Positions 16,317 through 25,633 are shown, counted from the stretch's first letter. The stretch: DNA of 64,000 bases from DASSUW01 sp963849695 (GCA_963849695.1 CAWKIT010000026.1:1-64000); one strand, 5' to 3'. The notes: generated from the sequence alone by a model not told the origin. Numbers and translations: made by a program.

Positions 16317-18656
16317 ATGACGCCTGCTCCCCGCCACCTGCTCGCTACCGGACTGCTGGCCGCCGCCGTCCTGCTGACCGCCGACGCGGCCGACGCGTCG
16401 TACTCCGTCGCGATCAAGAAGCGGACGCTCACCATCACCGGCAACGGCGCGGGCGACCGGCTCGCGCTGCGCGCCCGGCCGCGCAAGCTCGAGATCGACG
16501 TCGGCGACAACGGCACGGCCGACTTCCTCGCGAAGCGCCGCCGCTTCGACAGGATCCACGTGCGCGCCGGCGCCGGCAACGACCGCGTCCGGGTCGACGA
16601 GTCCCGGATCGTCTTCACCAAGCAGTCGCGGACCACGCTCGAGGGCGGCCGCGGCGCCGACACCCTGCTCGGCGGCCGCGGCGGCGAGCGGCTGGTCGCG
16701 GGCGACGGCAACGACCTCGTCGACGGCCGGCGCGGCAACGACACCGGCGGACTCGGTCCCGGGGACGATCGCTTCAGCTGGGACGCCGGCGACGGGAGCG
16801 ACACGATCGACGGCGCGACCGGCCGCGACACACTCGCCCTCGACGGCTCCCGCGCGGACGAGGCGTTCCGGCTTTCGCCCAACCAGCTGCGCGCACGGCT
16901 GGTGCGGGACGTCGGCGGCGTCGCGCTCGACCTCGGCACGCTCGAGCAGGTCGACGTCCGGGCGCTGGCCGGCGCCGACACGCTCACGACCGACGACCTC
17001 GCCGGCACCACGCTCCAGGCCGTCACCGCCGACCTCGGCGACGCCGACGGGGCGACCGACCGCGCGATCGTCAACGGCTCGCAGTTCGACGACACGATCG
17101 ACGTGGCCGGCGCGAACGGCGGCGCCACCGTGGCCGGCGTCACCGCCCCGGTCACGCTGGCGGGTGCCGAGGCCGGGCGCGACCAGCTGATCGTCAACGC
17201 CCTCGCAGGCTTCGACCGCGTCTCGTCGGCGGGCCTGGCGGCCACCACGCTCGCGCTCACGGCCGACGGCGGCGCCGAGGACGACGCGCTGGCCGGCGGC
17301 CCGGCGGCCGAGACCTTCATCGGCGGCGACGGCAACGACGCGGCCGACGGCAACCAGGGCGACGACCGCGCGCTCCTCGGCGCCGGCGACGACCGCTTCA
17401 CCTGGGACCCCGGCGACGGCAGCGACATCGTCGAGGGGCACGACGGGATCGACACCATGGCCTTCAACGGCTCCGGCGCCGCCGAGAGCTTCGCCGCCTC
17501 CGCGAACGGCCCGCGCGTCCGCTTCACGCGCGACGTCGGCAACATCGCGATGGACCTCGACGGGGTCGAGCGCGTCGACACTGCCGCCGCCGGCGGGGGC
17601 GACCGGATGCAGGCGAACGACCTGTCCGGCACCGACCTGACCGCGCTCCGGTTCGCGCTCGGGACCGACGGAGCGTCCGACGAGCTGACCGTCGGCGGCT
17701 CGAGCGGCGCCGACGCCGTCACGGCCACCGGAGCCGCCGGCGCCGCCACCCTCACCGGCCTGCCCGGCGGCCTCATGGTCTCGCTCCTCGGCGCCCAAGC
17801 CCCCGACCGGCTGATCGTCGACGCCCTCGGCGGCGACGACACCGTCGACGCGGCCGCGCTGGCCGCCGATGCGGTGCGGCTCACGGTCGACGGCGGCGCC
17901 GGCGGCGACAGCGTGCGCGGCGGCCGCGGCCCCGACGTCCTGCTCGCCGGCGACGGCGACGACGCCGCGGACGGCAATCAGGGCGACGATGTCGCGTTCC
18001 TCGGCGCCGGCGACGACCGCTTCACCTGGGACACCGGAGACGGCAGCGACACGCTCGAGGGCCAGACCGGCGTCGACGCCATGCACTTCGAGGGCCTGGC
18101 CATGGCCGAGAGCTTCGACGTCTCGGCCAACGGCGGGCGCGTCCGCTTCTCCCGCGACGTGGGCCTCATCACGATGGACCTCGACGACTTCGAGCGCATC
18201 GAAACCGCGGCGCTCGGCGGCGCCGACCGGTTCGTCGCCGACGACCTCACCGGCACCGACCTCACCGCGCTCGACGTCGCGCTCGGCAGCGACGGCGCCG
18301 AAGACACCGTGGTCGCGACCGGCACCGACGGCAACGACGTGGCACGGGTGACGGGCGGCGCCGGGACCGCCACGCTCACCGGCCTGCCCGCGACGCTGAC
18401 CGTGACCGGCGCCGAGGCTCCCGGCGACCGCCTCAGCGTCCGCCTGATGGCCGGCGACGACGCCATCGACGCGTCCGGGCTCGCCGCCGACGGCATCGGG
18501 TTCCGCAGCGAGGGCGGCGACGGCGCCGACACGCTGATCGGCAGCGCCGGCCCCGACATACTGCGCGGCGACGCCGGTGACGACAGGCTGCGCGGCGGAC
18601 CGGGCGCCGACGACCTCGACGGCGGGCCGGGCAACAACACCGTCGTGCAGGACTGA
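16317..18656 (+). CDS. Secreted RTX-like Asp/Gly-rich repeat protein
   Basis: 779 residues. A signal peptide (to about 27, LLAAAVLLTADAADAS) leads into a repeat region with hemolysin-type nonapeptides (GGRGADTLLGGRGGERL, GDAGDDRLRGGPGADDLDGG). There are three larger repeats of roughly 200 residues, each with GAGDDRFTWDxGDGSD, then ESFxxSANG, VRFxRDVGxIxMDLD, and DLTGTDLTAL. Secreted and calcium-binding is a reasonable inference from the motif; function is unknown. It lies between proA and proB on the opposite strand to both. A degraded paralogue is at 21780-23984. ATG 16317 gives the cleanest signal peptide. Confidence 0.8.
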   Translation: MTPAPRHLLATGLLAAAVLLTADAADASYSVAIKKRTLTITGNGAGDRLALRARPRKLEIDVGDNGTADFLAKRRRFDRIHVRAGAGNDRVRVDESRIVFTKQSRTTLEGGRGADTLLGGRGGERLVAGDGNDLVDGRRGNDTGGLGPGDDRFSWDAGDGSDTIDGATGRDTLALDGSRADEAFRLSPNQLRARLVRDVGGVALDLGTLEQVDVRALAGADTLTTDDLAGTTLQAVTADLGDADGATDRAIVNGSQFDDTIDVAGANGGATVAGVTAPVTLAGAEAGRDQLIVNALAGFDRVSSAGLAATTLALTADGGAEDDALAGGPAAETFIGGDGNDAADGNQGDDRALLGAGDDRFTWDPGDGSDIVEGHDGIDTMAFNGSGAAESFAASANGPRVRFTRDVGNIAMDLDGVERVDTAAAGGGDRMQANDLSGTDLTALRFALGTDGASDELTVGGSSGADAVTATGAAGAATLTGLPGGLMVSLLGAQAPDRLIVDALGGDDTVDAAALAADAVRLTVDGGAGGDSVRGGRGPDVLLAGDGDDAADGNQGDDVAFLGAGDDRFTWDTGDGSDTLEGQTGVDAMHFEGLAMAESFDVSANGGRVRFSRDVGLITMDLDDFERIETAALGGADRFVADDLTGTDLTALDVALGSDGAEDTVVATGTDGNDVARVTGGAGTATLTGLPATLTVTGAEAPGDRLSVRLMAGDDAIDASGLAADGIGFRSEGGDGADTLIGSAGPDILRGDAGDDRLRGGPGADDLDGGPGNNTVVQD

Positions 18657-19748
18657 TCAGGCCAGCACGAAGTAGTCGCGGTGGACGGCCTCGTCGGTCG
18701 CCCGCGGCAGCACCTCGCGCACCTGCGCGGACTTGAGCCCCATCACCTGGCGCAGCTCGTCGGCGGAGTAGTTGCAGATGCCCTTGCCGATCGCGGAGCG
18801 GCCGTCGCGCACGTCGACCGCGTCGCCGGCGTCGAACCCGCCCTGGACGTCGACGATCCCGACCGGCAGCAGGCTGGCGGCGCCCTCGCGCAGCGCCCGC
18901 GCGGCGCCGGCGTCGACCGTCACGGTGCCGTGGCTCGGCTTGGCGTACTTCAGCCACAGCTTGAAGCTCGACTGGCGCGTCTCCTGGGGCGCGAAGCGGG
19001 TGCCGGCCGGTTCGCCCGCCCAGGCGCGCGCGAGCATGCCGCCGACCAGGCCGTTGCCGATCACGGTCGGGATCCCCGCGGCTGAGGCCATCTCGGCCGC
19101 CACGACCTTCGAGCGCATGCCGCCGGAGCCGAGCGGCGAGGGCGCGTGGCCGATCTGCAGCCCCGCCAGCGAGCCCGGATCGGTGACCTCGCCCACGAGC
19201 TCGGCGTCGGGCGACGTGCGCGGGTCGGAGGTGTAGAGGCCGTCCGCGTCCGTGAGGAGCACGAGCAGGTCGGCGTTCACGAGCACCGACACCTGGGCGG
19301 CCAGGAAGTCGTTGTCTCCGAAAGAGACCTCGTTGGTCGTCGTCGTGTCGTTCTCGTTGATCACCGGCACGATCCGCCACTCGAGCAGCTTGGAGAGCGT
19401 GTTGCGCGCGTTCAGGTAGTGCGCGCGGGCGCTCATGTCGAAGAACGTCAGCAGCACCTGCGCGGTCTGGATGCCGCGGTCGCGCAGCAGCTCGTCGTAG
19501 GTGCGGTAGAGCCTGCCCTGCCCGACGGCGCTGGCCGCCTGGAGGTCCTGCACCGTCGCCGGCCGCGCGTCCATCCCCAGCAGCTGCATACCGCGCGCGA
19601 TCGCGCCGCTGGTGACCACGACGACCTCGACGCCCCGGCGGTGCAGGGCCGCCACCTCCTCGCAGATGCGCGCGACGACCGACAGGCGCAGCTCGCCGTT
19701 CTCCTCGGCGACGATCGACGATCCCAGCTTGACGACGGCGACGGGCAT
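18657..19748 (-). CDS. proB: Glutamate 5-kinase
   Basis: 363 residues, first step of proline synthesis. Amino-acid-kinase domain: VVKLGSSIVAEENG, VVVTSGAIARGMQLLG, PVINENDTTTTNEVSFGDND, LLTDADGLYTSDPR, GSGGMRSKVVAA. The C-terminal 90 residues form a PUA domain (GTVTVDAGAARALREGAASL). Its stop touches the convergent RTX-like gene with no gap (18656/18657). It follows obgE by 12 nt on the same strand. Confidence 0.97.
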   Translation of the reverse strand: MPVAVVKLGSSIVAEENGELRLSVVARICEEVAALHRRGVEVVVVTSGAIARGMQLLGMDARPATVQDLQAASAVGQGRLYRTYDELLRDRGIQTAQVLLTFFDMSARAHYLNARNTLSKLLEWRIVPVINENDTTTTNEVSFGDNDFLAAQVSVLVNADLLVLLTDADGLYTSDPRTSPDAELVGEVTDPGSLAGLQIGHAPSPLGSGGMRSKVVAAEMASAAGIPTVIGNGLVGGMLARAWAGEPAGTRFAPQETRQSSFKLWLKYAKPSHGTVTVDAGAARALREGAASLLPVGIVDVQGGFDAGDAVDVRDGRSAIGKGICNYSADELRQVMGLKSAQVREVLPRATDEAVHRDYFVLA

Positions 19749-19760
19749 CGCTCGCGGAGC

Positions 19761-21041
19761 TTAGGAGGGGTCCAGCTCGAACACCACGCCGCCGAGCTCG
19801 ACGTCGTCGCCGGGCTCGAACCCGTGGCTCTCGAGCGCCGCGATCACGCCCATCCGCCGCAGCCGGTGCTCGACGAGCGCGAGCGCCTCCTCGTTGTCGA
19901 GGTCGTGGCGGGCGATCAGGCGGTCGACCGCATCGCCGGTGACGCGGAACTCGCCGGCGCCCAGCTTCTCGACCGCGAACGCCCGGCCCGCCGCCGGACG
20001 GAAGACCCGGAAGGCGGCGACCTCGTCCTCGCCCGCCTCCTCGTCGACGGGCTCGGCGAGCGGCACGCGCCGCAGCAGCTCGGTCCGCAGCTCGTCGAGG
20101 CCGCGGCCGGTGGCGGCCGAGGTGACGATCACCGGGACGCCGAGTCGCTCCTCCCACGTGGCGGCCGCGGCGGCGGCGTCCTCCTCCGGCACGAGGTCGG
20201 CCTTCGAGAGCGCGAGGATCCGCGGCAGCTCGGCCAGCCGCGGGTCGTGCTCGGCCAGCTCGTGCTCGATCACCCGGTGGTTCTCCACCGGGTCCGACCC
20301 GTCGAGCGGCGCGAGGTCGAGCACGTGCACGAGCAGCCGCGTGCGCTCGACGTGGGCGAGGAAGTCGTGCCCGAGGCCGGCGCCCTCGTGCGCGCCCTCG
20401 ATCAACCCCGGGATGTCCGCGATCACGAGCTGGCGGTCTTCGCCCTCGAGCGTTCCCAGCGCCGGCTCGAGCGTGGTGAACGGGTAGGCGGCGACCTTCG
20501 GGTGCGCGCGGGTGAGCCGCGCGAGGAGCGACGACTTGCCGGCGTTCGGGAGCCCGACGAGGCCGACGTCGGCCAGCAGCTTGAGGTGCAGCTCGACGCG
20601 CCCCTCCTCGCCCGGGAGGCCGCGCTCGGCGATCCGCGGCGTCTGCCGGGTCGAGGACTTGAAGCGCGTGTTGCCGCGCCCGCCGGCGCCCCCGCGCGCG
20701 ATCGTCACCTCCTGGCCGGGCCGCACGAGGTCGTAGCGCGTGCCGTCCCACTTCTCGACCTGCGTGCCGGGCGGCACGCGCACGATCATCGAGTCGCCGG
20801 CGGCGCCGTGGCGCTGGGAGCCCTGGCCGTGCCCGCCGCGCTGCCCGCGGAAGTGCGCCCGGCGGCGGAACGCCTGGAGGTCGCGCAGCGAGTCGTCCAC
20901 GAGCAGGATCACGTCGCCGCCGCGGCCGCCGTCGCCGCCGTCCGGCCCGCCCTTGGGCACGTGCGCCTCGCGGCGGAACGACAGGCAGCCGTTGCCGCCG
21001 GCGCCGGCGCGGACCTCGAGGTGGGCGCGATCAGTTAGCAC
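19761..21041 (-). CDS. obgE: Ribosome-assembly GTPase Obg/CgtA
   Basis: 426 residues from GTG 21041. The Obg glycine-rich fold comes first (RAGAGGNGCLSFRREAHVPK, GGPDGGDGGRGGDVIL). The G domain follows (GLPNAGKSSLLARLTRA as G1, DIPGLIEGAHEGAGLGHDFL as G3, SKADL as G4), then a C-terminal OCT domain. It supports late 50S assembly and stress control. A longer frame reaches 21128 but would overlap the divergent SDR gene; a TACCGT box 7 nt before the GTG supports the shorter form. In most bacteria it follows rpmA directly; here 4.3 kb intervenes. Confidence 0.96.
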   Translation of the reverse strand: MLTDRAHLEVRAGAGGNGCLSFRREAHVPKGGPDGGDGGRGGDVILLVDDSLRDLQAFRRRAHFRGQRGGHGQGSQRHGAAGDSMIVRVPPGTQVEKWDGTRYDLVRPGQEVTIARGGAGGRGNTRFKSSTRQTPRIAERGLPGEEGRVELHLKLLADVGLVGLPNAGKSSLLARLTRAHPKVAAYPFTTLEPALGTLEGEDRQLVIADIPGLIEGAHEGAGLGHDFLAHVERTRLLVHVLDLAPLDGSDPVENHRVIEHELAEHDPRLAELPRILALSKADLVPEEDAAAAAATWEERLGVPVIVTSAATGRGLDELRTELLRRVPLAEPVDEEAGEDEVAAFRVFRPAAGRAFAVEKLGAGEFRVTGDAVDRLIARHDLDNEEALALVEHRLRRMGVIAALESHGFEPGDDVELGGVVFELDPS

Positions 21042-21066
21042 GCAACCAACGGTAGCCTCCGCCGCC
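21042..21066. promoter_or_regulatory. Overlapping divergent -10 boxes for obgE and SDR
   Basis: TAGCCT at 21053-21058 is 8 nt before the SDR ATG. TACCGT (complement of 21049-21054) is 7 nt before the obgE GTG. The boxes share bases 21053-21054, and each -35 region would fall inside the other gene. Only 25 bp separate the two start codons. Confidence 0.55.
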
Positions 21067-21750
21067 ATGGCCGACGACAAGCCCGTCTTCCTCATCACCG
21101 GTGCCTCGACCGGCATCGGCGCCGCCACCGCCCGTCACGCCGCCGAGGCCGGCTATCGCTGCGTCCTCGCCGCACGCTCGATCGACAAGCTCGAGGCGCT
21201 GGCGGACGAAACCGGTGGCATCGCCGTGCGCTGCGACGTCGCCGAGTGGGAGGACCAGAAGGCGCTCGTGCAGCGGGCGCTCGACGAGTACGGGCGGATC
21301 GACGTCGCCTTCGCCAACGCCGGCTTCGGCGGCGCGCGCGGCTTCGACAAGGGCACGCCCGAGGAGTGGAAGGAGATGGTCCTCACCAACGTCCTCGGCG
21401 TCGCCTACACGATCCGCGCCGCCATGCAGGCGCTGAAGGACAGCAAGGGCCACCTGCTGCTGACCAGCTCCGTGGCCGGCCGCCGGGCGCTGCAGGGCTC
21501 GCTCTACTCCGTCAGCAAGCACGCGGTCACGGCCATGGGCGAGGCCGCCCGGCTCGACTTCAACGACACGGGAGTCCGCGTGACGCTGATCGAGCCGGGC
21601 ATGGTCGACACGCCGTTCTTCGACAACCCGCCGAAGATCGAGGCGCTGCAGGCCGACGACATCGCGCGGGCCGTGATGTTCGCCGTGTCACAGCCCGCGC
21701 ATGTCGACGTCAACGAGATCCTGATCCGCCCGACGGCCCAGCCGACCTGA
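21067..21750 (+). CDS. Short-chain dehydrogenase/reductase
   Basis: 227 residues, classical SDR. TGASTGIGAATARHA binds the cofactor, CDVAEWED is the adenine-side aspartate motif, FANAG replaces NNAG, and the catalytic triad is in LTSSVAGRRALQGSLYSVSK (Ser, Tyr, Lys). EPGMVDTPFF follows. The Arg in AARS suggests NADP(H), a weak inference. Substrate unknown. It is transcribed away from obgE and converges on the RTX-like pseudogene. Confidence 0.88.
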   Translation: MADDKPVFLITGASTGIGAATARHAAEAGYRCVLAARSIDKLEALADETGGIAVRCDVAEWEDQKALVQRALDEYGRIDVAFANAGFGGARGFDKGTPEEWKEMVLTNVLGVAYTIRAAMQALKDSKGHLLLTSSVAGRRALQGSLYSVSKHAVTAMGEAARLDFNDTGVRVTLIEPGMVDTPFFDNPPKIEALQADDIARAVMFAVSQPAHVDVNEILIRPTAQPT

Positions 21751-21761
21751 CGGCAAACCGC

Positions 21762-21781
21762 AAGGGGGGTCAGACACCCTT
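21762..21781. terminator. Inverted repeat between convergent genes
   Basis: AAGGGGGGTC and AGACACCCTT form an imperfect palindrome between the SDR stop (21750) and the end of the RTX-like pseudogene (21780). A bidirectional terminator is plausible, but the pairing is interrupted. Confidence 0.35.
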
Positions 21782-23984
21782 AGCCGGAGGTGAAGCCGAT
21801 CAGGTTGTGGACCTGCGGCGCGACGAAGATGCTGTCGGTGCCCGAGGCGCGGTGTCGACGTGGAGGCGTGTCGAGCGACTTGTCGGCGCGCGTCGACCTC
21901 GACGACGGCCGCGAGGCCGGCGACCCGCGACCTGCTGGCCGCCGGCGGTGACGGTGATGGCGTCGTTGCCGTTGCTGCCGTTCACGAGCACGCTGTCCTT
22001 GGCGCCGGTCGGAGGCGGTCGTGCCGCGGATCGGCGCGAGCTCCCAGTTGACACGACGTCGGTGTCGGTCCCGCTCATGTCGTCGACGACCATGGTGTCC
22101 GCGCCGCCGGCGGGCATGACGTCGAATCGCTCGACATCGCCCGTGTCCATCCGGATGGCGGCGACGTCGCGCGTGAGGATCGTGCGGCCGCCGAGCGGGG
22201 ACACGACGAAGCGCTCGTTGGCGCCCGAGCCGTTCATGCGCAGGAAGTCCGTGCCCGCTCCGCCTTCGACGATGTCGCTGCCGTCGCCGGGGACCCATTC
22301 GAACGTGTCCAGGCCCTCGCCCATGAACGCGAAGTCGTCGCCGAGGCCGCCCGTGACCACGTCCTGACCGGGCGAGCCCCCGAGCGTGTCCTTGCCGAGG
22401 CCGCCGTTCAGGAACGGCTGCAGCTTGTCCTTGGTCATCTCGCGCGCGTCGATGACGTCGTCGCCGTCGCGCCCGTTGATCGTGAGCCGGTCTCCAGGCT
22501 CGGCGCCGGTCAGGAACACGCCGGCGGGGAGTCCGAGCACGTCGTGGCCGGTGGAGCTCGCCTTCGCGCGGATCGTCTCCGCGTTCTGGGTTCCGGTGAC
22601 GATCACGTTGTCGACCTTCAGATCCGCCGCACCCAGGTCGACGACGACCGCGGTCGTGTCGGTCCCGCTGAGATCGTTGATGAAGATCTGGTCGGCTCCC
22701 GTCGCGGCGCCCAGGTCGACGATCTCGAGCCCGACGAGTTCGGACTGCACGCCGAGATCGGCCTTGAGCTTGGTGCGGTTGAGCCAGCGCCGAGACCTCG
22801 AAGCTGTCGTCGGCGCTCGAGCTGGGGACGCGGATGCGGTCCTGCTCGGCGCCGCCGTCCATCGTGTCCGAGCCGTCGGCACTGCGGTTCCACACGACGT
22901 GGTCCGGGCCGTCGCCGCCCTCGACGACGTCGTTGCCGGCATTGCCGCGCAGGATGTCGGCGTCCGGGCCCGCCGCGCAGCGTCTCGATGGCGCTGCCGC
23001 CGGTGAGCTGGTCCTGCTTCTCGTTGCCCTCGAGCGTGAGCCCGATCAGCGCGCCGACGTTGCCGACCGCGGTCAGCTTGTCGGTCCCGCCGCCGGCCTG
23101 AACCGATGAGGCGGTCGTCGGCCGGCTTCGCGTTCTCGACGCGCACCTCGGCCTGCAGGCCGGTGACGCGGATGGTGTCGCCCAGCGACGGACACGCCGA
23201 CTCGAGTCGATCCCGGCGTGCCGGCCGCGAAGACGGTGTCGCGCGCGCCGTCCGCAAGCCCCAGGTCGGCGTCGACGCGCGTCAGACGCCGGTACCCGGA
23301 CAGGTCGCCGACGTCGACGAGGTCCGGGCCGCCGCCGGCGCGGATCTCGGCGACGCTCGATGCCGGTCATGTCCGCGCGCGCGATGCCGACGTCGCGGCT
23401 GATGCGCGCGCCGGCGCCGACGGCCTGCACCGTGAACTCCTCCGACTCGGCGGTGCCGACGATCTGCAGCGTGTCGCTGCCGGTCTGGCCCTCGAAGACG
23501 TCCGAGCCGTCGTCGCTGCCCTGGATCGCGGTGTCGTCGCCCGCGCCCATGAACAGCGCGTCGTCGCCGGCACCGGTGAGCACGAGGTCGTTGTCGTCGC
23601 CGCCCGCGATCGTCTCCGCGCCGCGGCCGCCGACGACGACGTCCGCGCCCGCGCCGGTCTCGATGGTGGTCGCCTCGTGTCGGTGAAGGCGCCGTTGGAC
23701 TCGTCGAGGCGGACCTCGTCCGCTCCCGCGCCCGAGCGGATCGAGATCTGCGTGAACGACGCGCGGTCGAACGCGTCGTCGACGGTCCCGTCGGCGCCGA
23801 TGTCGACCTGCAGCGTCCCGGGAGCGCCGGGCGCGAGCCGCAGCGTGAGACGATCGGCGGCCGCGTCGCCGGTGATGGACAGGGTGTCGGCGGTCACGGA
23901 GGACACGACCGCGGCTTCGGCGGCCCGGGGCAGGACCGCGATGGTGGCGAGGATGAGGCTCAGGGGGAGGAGTGATCGGCGCAT
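21780..23984 (-). pseudogene. RTX-like secreted repeat protein, multiply frameshifted
   Basis: Starts with a signal peptide (MRRSLLPLSLILATIAVLPR, then AAEAAV) and a TLSITGDAAADRLTLRL segment parallel to the intact protein at 16317. The frame breaks near 23675, 23357, 23190, 23100, 22965, 22780 and several times between 22050 and 21850. Each segment, in its own frame, gives clear family sequence (GAGDDALFMGAGDDTAIQGS; ADLGLADGARDTVFAAGT; GNEKQDQLTGGSAIETLRGG; PGDGSDIVEGGAGTDFLRMN), ending SIFVAPQVHNLIGFTSG at 21780. Codon bias is preserved within each piece, so the breaks are very recent or are sequencing errors. The intact product would be about 730 residues. Confidence 0.75.
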
Positions 23985-24020
23985 CGCGGCATCCTGCGCA
24001 CGCCGACGCGCTCCGACTAT

Positions 24021-24034
24021 GAGGGGGACCCCTC
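24021..24034. repeat. Short G/C hairpin
   Basis: GAGGGG and CCCCTC flank GA in the gap upstream of the RTX-like pseudogene start. Possible structural element or terminator; weak on its own. Confidence 0.3.
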
Positions 24035-24044
24035 AGGCCACCCC

Positions 24045-24074
24045 CTCGACGCCCGCCCGCCGGCGGGCGTCGAG
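24045..24074 (-). terminator. Strong hairpin after the VOC gene
   Basis: A perfect 13-bp stem, CTCGACGCCCGCC with GGCGGGCGTCGAG, around a 4-nt loop, 12 bp downstream of the VOC stop. Likely terminator of the SRPBCC-VOC operon. No U-tract is visible. Confidence 0.6.
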
Positions 24075-24086
24075 AGTGCGGTGCCG

Positions 24087-24452
24087 TCAGTCGCGCTCGA
24101 CCATCCGCAGCCGGTTGCCGTGCCGGTCGCGGAAGGTGAACATCGGCGGCACGAAGTCCATCCGGATGAGCTCCTCGTCGGCGTCCACGGACGCCTCGCG
24201 CAGCGCGGCGTGGTCGGCCGCGGCGTCGGTCGTCGCGAAGCTCACCTCGACGCCGGCCGGCGCGTTCTCGCGTGGCACGAGCGCGATCGAGGTCTGCGCG
24301 CCCGGCGGCGCCACCTCGACCCAGCGCTGACCCTCGGCGAACTCCGCGTCCAGCCGCTTCTCGAAGCCGAGCCGGCCGACGTAGAACTCCACGGCCTCGT
24401 CCTGGTCGTCGACGGGGACGACGACGGTCCCGATGTGCGTGATCGCGCTCAT
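24087..24452 (-). CDS. VOC (glyoxalase/bleomycin-resistance fold) family protein
   Basis: 121 residues. Beta-alpha-beta-beta-beta modules typical of VOC: HIGTVVVPVDDQDEAVEFYV, LGFEKRLDAEF, and a C-terminal MFTFRDRHGNRLRMVERD. A metal-binding His near the start and Glu near the end are placed as in glyoxalase-like enzymes. Substrate unknown. The ATG overlaps the stop of the SRPBCC gene in an ATGA quartet, so the two proteins are translated together. Confidence 0.85.
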   Translation of the reverse strand: MSAITHIGTVVVPVDDQDEAVEFYVGRLGFEKRLDAEFAEGQRWVEVAPPGAQTSIALVPRENAPAGVEVSFATTDAAADHAALREASVDADEELIRMDFVPPMFTFRDRHGNRLRMVERD

Positions 24453-25114
24453 CGCTCGAGCTCCTCCTTCAGGGTGGCGACGCGCTCGCGCCAGTAGGTC
24501 TTCATCCGGTCCGCCTCCTCGGCGTCCGCCAGCCGCGCGTGCTGGAGGGCCACGGTGCTCTTCTCGTCTCCCTTTGCCGCGAACGTGACGAGCACGCGGC
24601 CGCCGTCGACGCCCCAGTCGAACCGAGCCGACTTCGGCTTCGTCGCCGTGCGCTCGCTCAGCTGGCCGTCGGGCAGCCAGCGGCGGCGCTCGGCCGGGTC
24701 GACGAACGCGTCGTACAGTCGCTCGACCGGCACCGCCACGGTCTTGGTCGCACTGATCGCGAAGCCGTCGGCGTGCTCGCCGGCGGCGCGCAGCCCGCGC
24801 GTGAGCTCGTAGCCGCCGACCACCGCCTGCACGTTCCAGGCCAGCGGATGGAGGCCCTGTTGCTCGGCGAGCCAGCGCGCGGTCTCGCGGTGCGTGCGGT
24901 CCGCCGCGCCCCACTCGTCGAGCACGTCGAACCACTCCTCCCATCCGCGGCCGGTCCGGCGCCGGATCTCCGCGTCGGAGGTCGCAAGCCGCGGGCGCGC
25001 GGTCTCCTTCGGCTCGTCCGCGGCGAGCAGCATCGCGCGCGCCGCGGTGTAGCTCTCGCCGGTCTTGTCCATCCGCGCCCGCACGAGGCGCTTGAACGAT
25101 CTCTGCGCGGTCAT
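24449..25114 (-). CDS. DUF4287/SRPBCC (AHSA1-like) domain protein
   Basis: 221 residues. Residues 1-45 (SFKRLVRARMDKTGESYTAA) and 45-120 (RTGRGWEEWFDVLDEWGAAD, then GGYELTRGLR) look like DUF4287 helical units. The remainder (SATKTVAVPVERLYDAFVDP, RRRWLPDG, then VLVTFAAKGDEKSTV) is a short SRPBCC fold like AHSA1. The ATG at 25114 has an AAGGAG ribosome-binding site; the frame stays open upstream but without support. Paired with a VOC gene by overlap. Such pairs are common in soil actinobacteria; role unknown. Confidence 0.75.
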   Translation of the reverse strand: MTAQRSFKRLVRARMDKTGESYTAARAMLLAADEPKETARPRLATSDAEIRRRTGRGWEEWFDVLDEWGAADRTHRETARWLAEQQGLHPLAWNVQAVVGGYELTRGLRAAGEHADGFAISATKTVAVPVERLYDAFVDPAERRRWLPDGQLSERTATKPKSARFDWGVDGGRVLVTFAAKGDEKSTVALQHARLADAEEADRMKTYWRERVATLKEELER

Positions 25115-25355
25115 CGGTGCTCCTTTCGTGGCGGCGGCTCCGCGACTCACGCTCGCGACGCCCCGCCGGAAAGGGCAGCATGACCGGCGTCCCGACGGCT
25201 GAGCCACCTTTGCCCCCGCTACGGCCGGCGGCGTGAGCGCCGGAAATCGAGGGTTGGGCGCGGGACGGCGCCAGCGCGTGAAGATAGCCGCCGTCGGCGC
25301 CGCGCGGAAGTGTGGCTGGCTTACTACTCGGTCGGCCGTGTAACGTCGCCGAACG

Positions 25356-25631
25356 TCAGCGCGACGAAGGAGCGTCTGACGTGGCAGGCGAAACCGAAAT
25401 CACCCGGCCGCGCCGGCCGGCGCGGAACTGCACCACGCCGGCGGACTTGGCGAAGATCGTGTCGTCCTTGCCGATGCCGACGCCGTCGCCGGGCTTGAAG
25501 CGCGTGCCGCGCTGGCGGACGATGATCTCGCCGCCGCGCACGGTCTGCCCGGCGAACACCTTCACGCCGAGGCGCTTGGAGTTGGAGTCGCGCCCGTTGC
25601 GGCTGGAGCCGAGACCTTTCTTGTGTGCCAT
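25356..25631 (-). CDS. rpmA: 50S ribosomal protein L27
   Basis: 91 residues, MAHKKGLGSSRNGRDSNSKR then LGVKVFAGQTVRGGEIIVRQ, standard L27. The N-terminus reaches the peptidyl transferase centre; no Firmicutes-type cleavable extension is present. It follows rplU by 2 nt. The usual next gene, obgE, is displaced. Confidence 0.97.
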   Translation of the reverse strand: MAHKKGLGSSRNGRDSNSKRLGVKVFAGQTVRGGEIIVRQRGTRFKPGDGVGIGKDDTIFAKSAGVVQFRAGRRGRVISVSPATSDAPSSR

Positions 25632-25633
25632 CG

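Noticed and set aside
16285..16330. A GGTTCGAGTCC-like string on the minus strand resembling a tRNA T arm
   Set aside because: No matching stem on the other side of the loop and no acceptor or anticodon arm; it is the leader of the RTX-like gene.
14888..17977. A 1029-codon frame antisense to the RTX-like gene and crossing proA in another frame
   Set aside because: Ser/Pro/Arg-rich shadow sequence with no domain; both underlying genes are clear.
16600..18640. Dense GGCGGCGACGG-type repeats that could suggest a CRISPR or satellite
   Set aside because: They are codons of Gly/Asp repeats in one open frame, with no uniform repeat-spacer pattern.
21042..21128. Longer N-terminus of Obg
   Set aside because: It would overlap the SDR gene and is out of line with normal Obg starts; a -10 box supports the shorter form.
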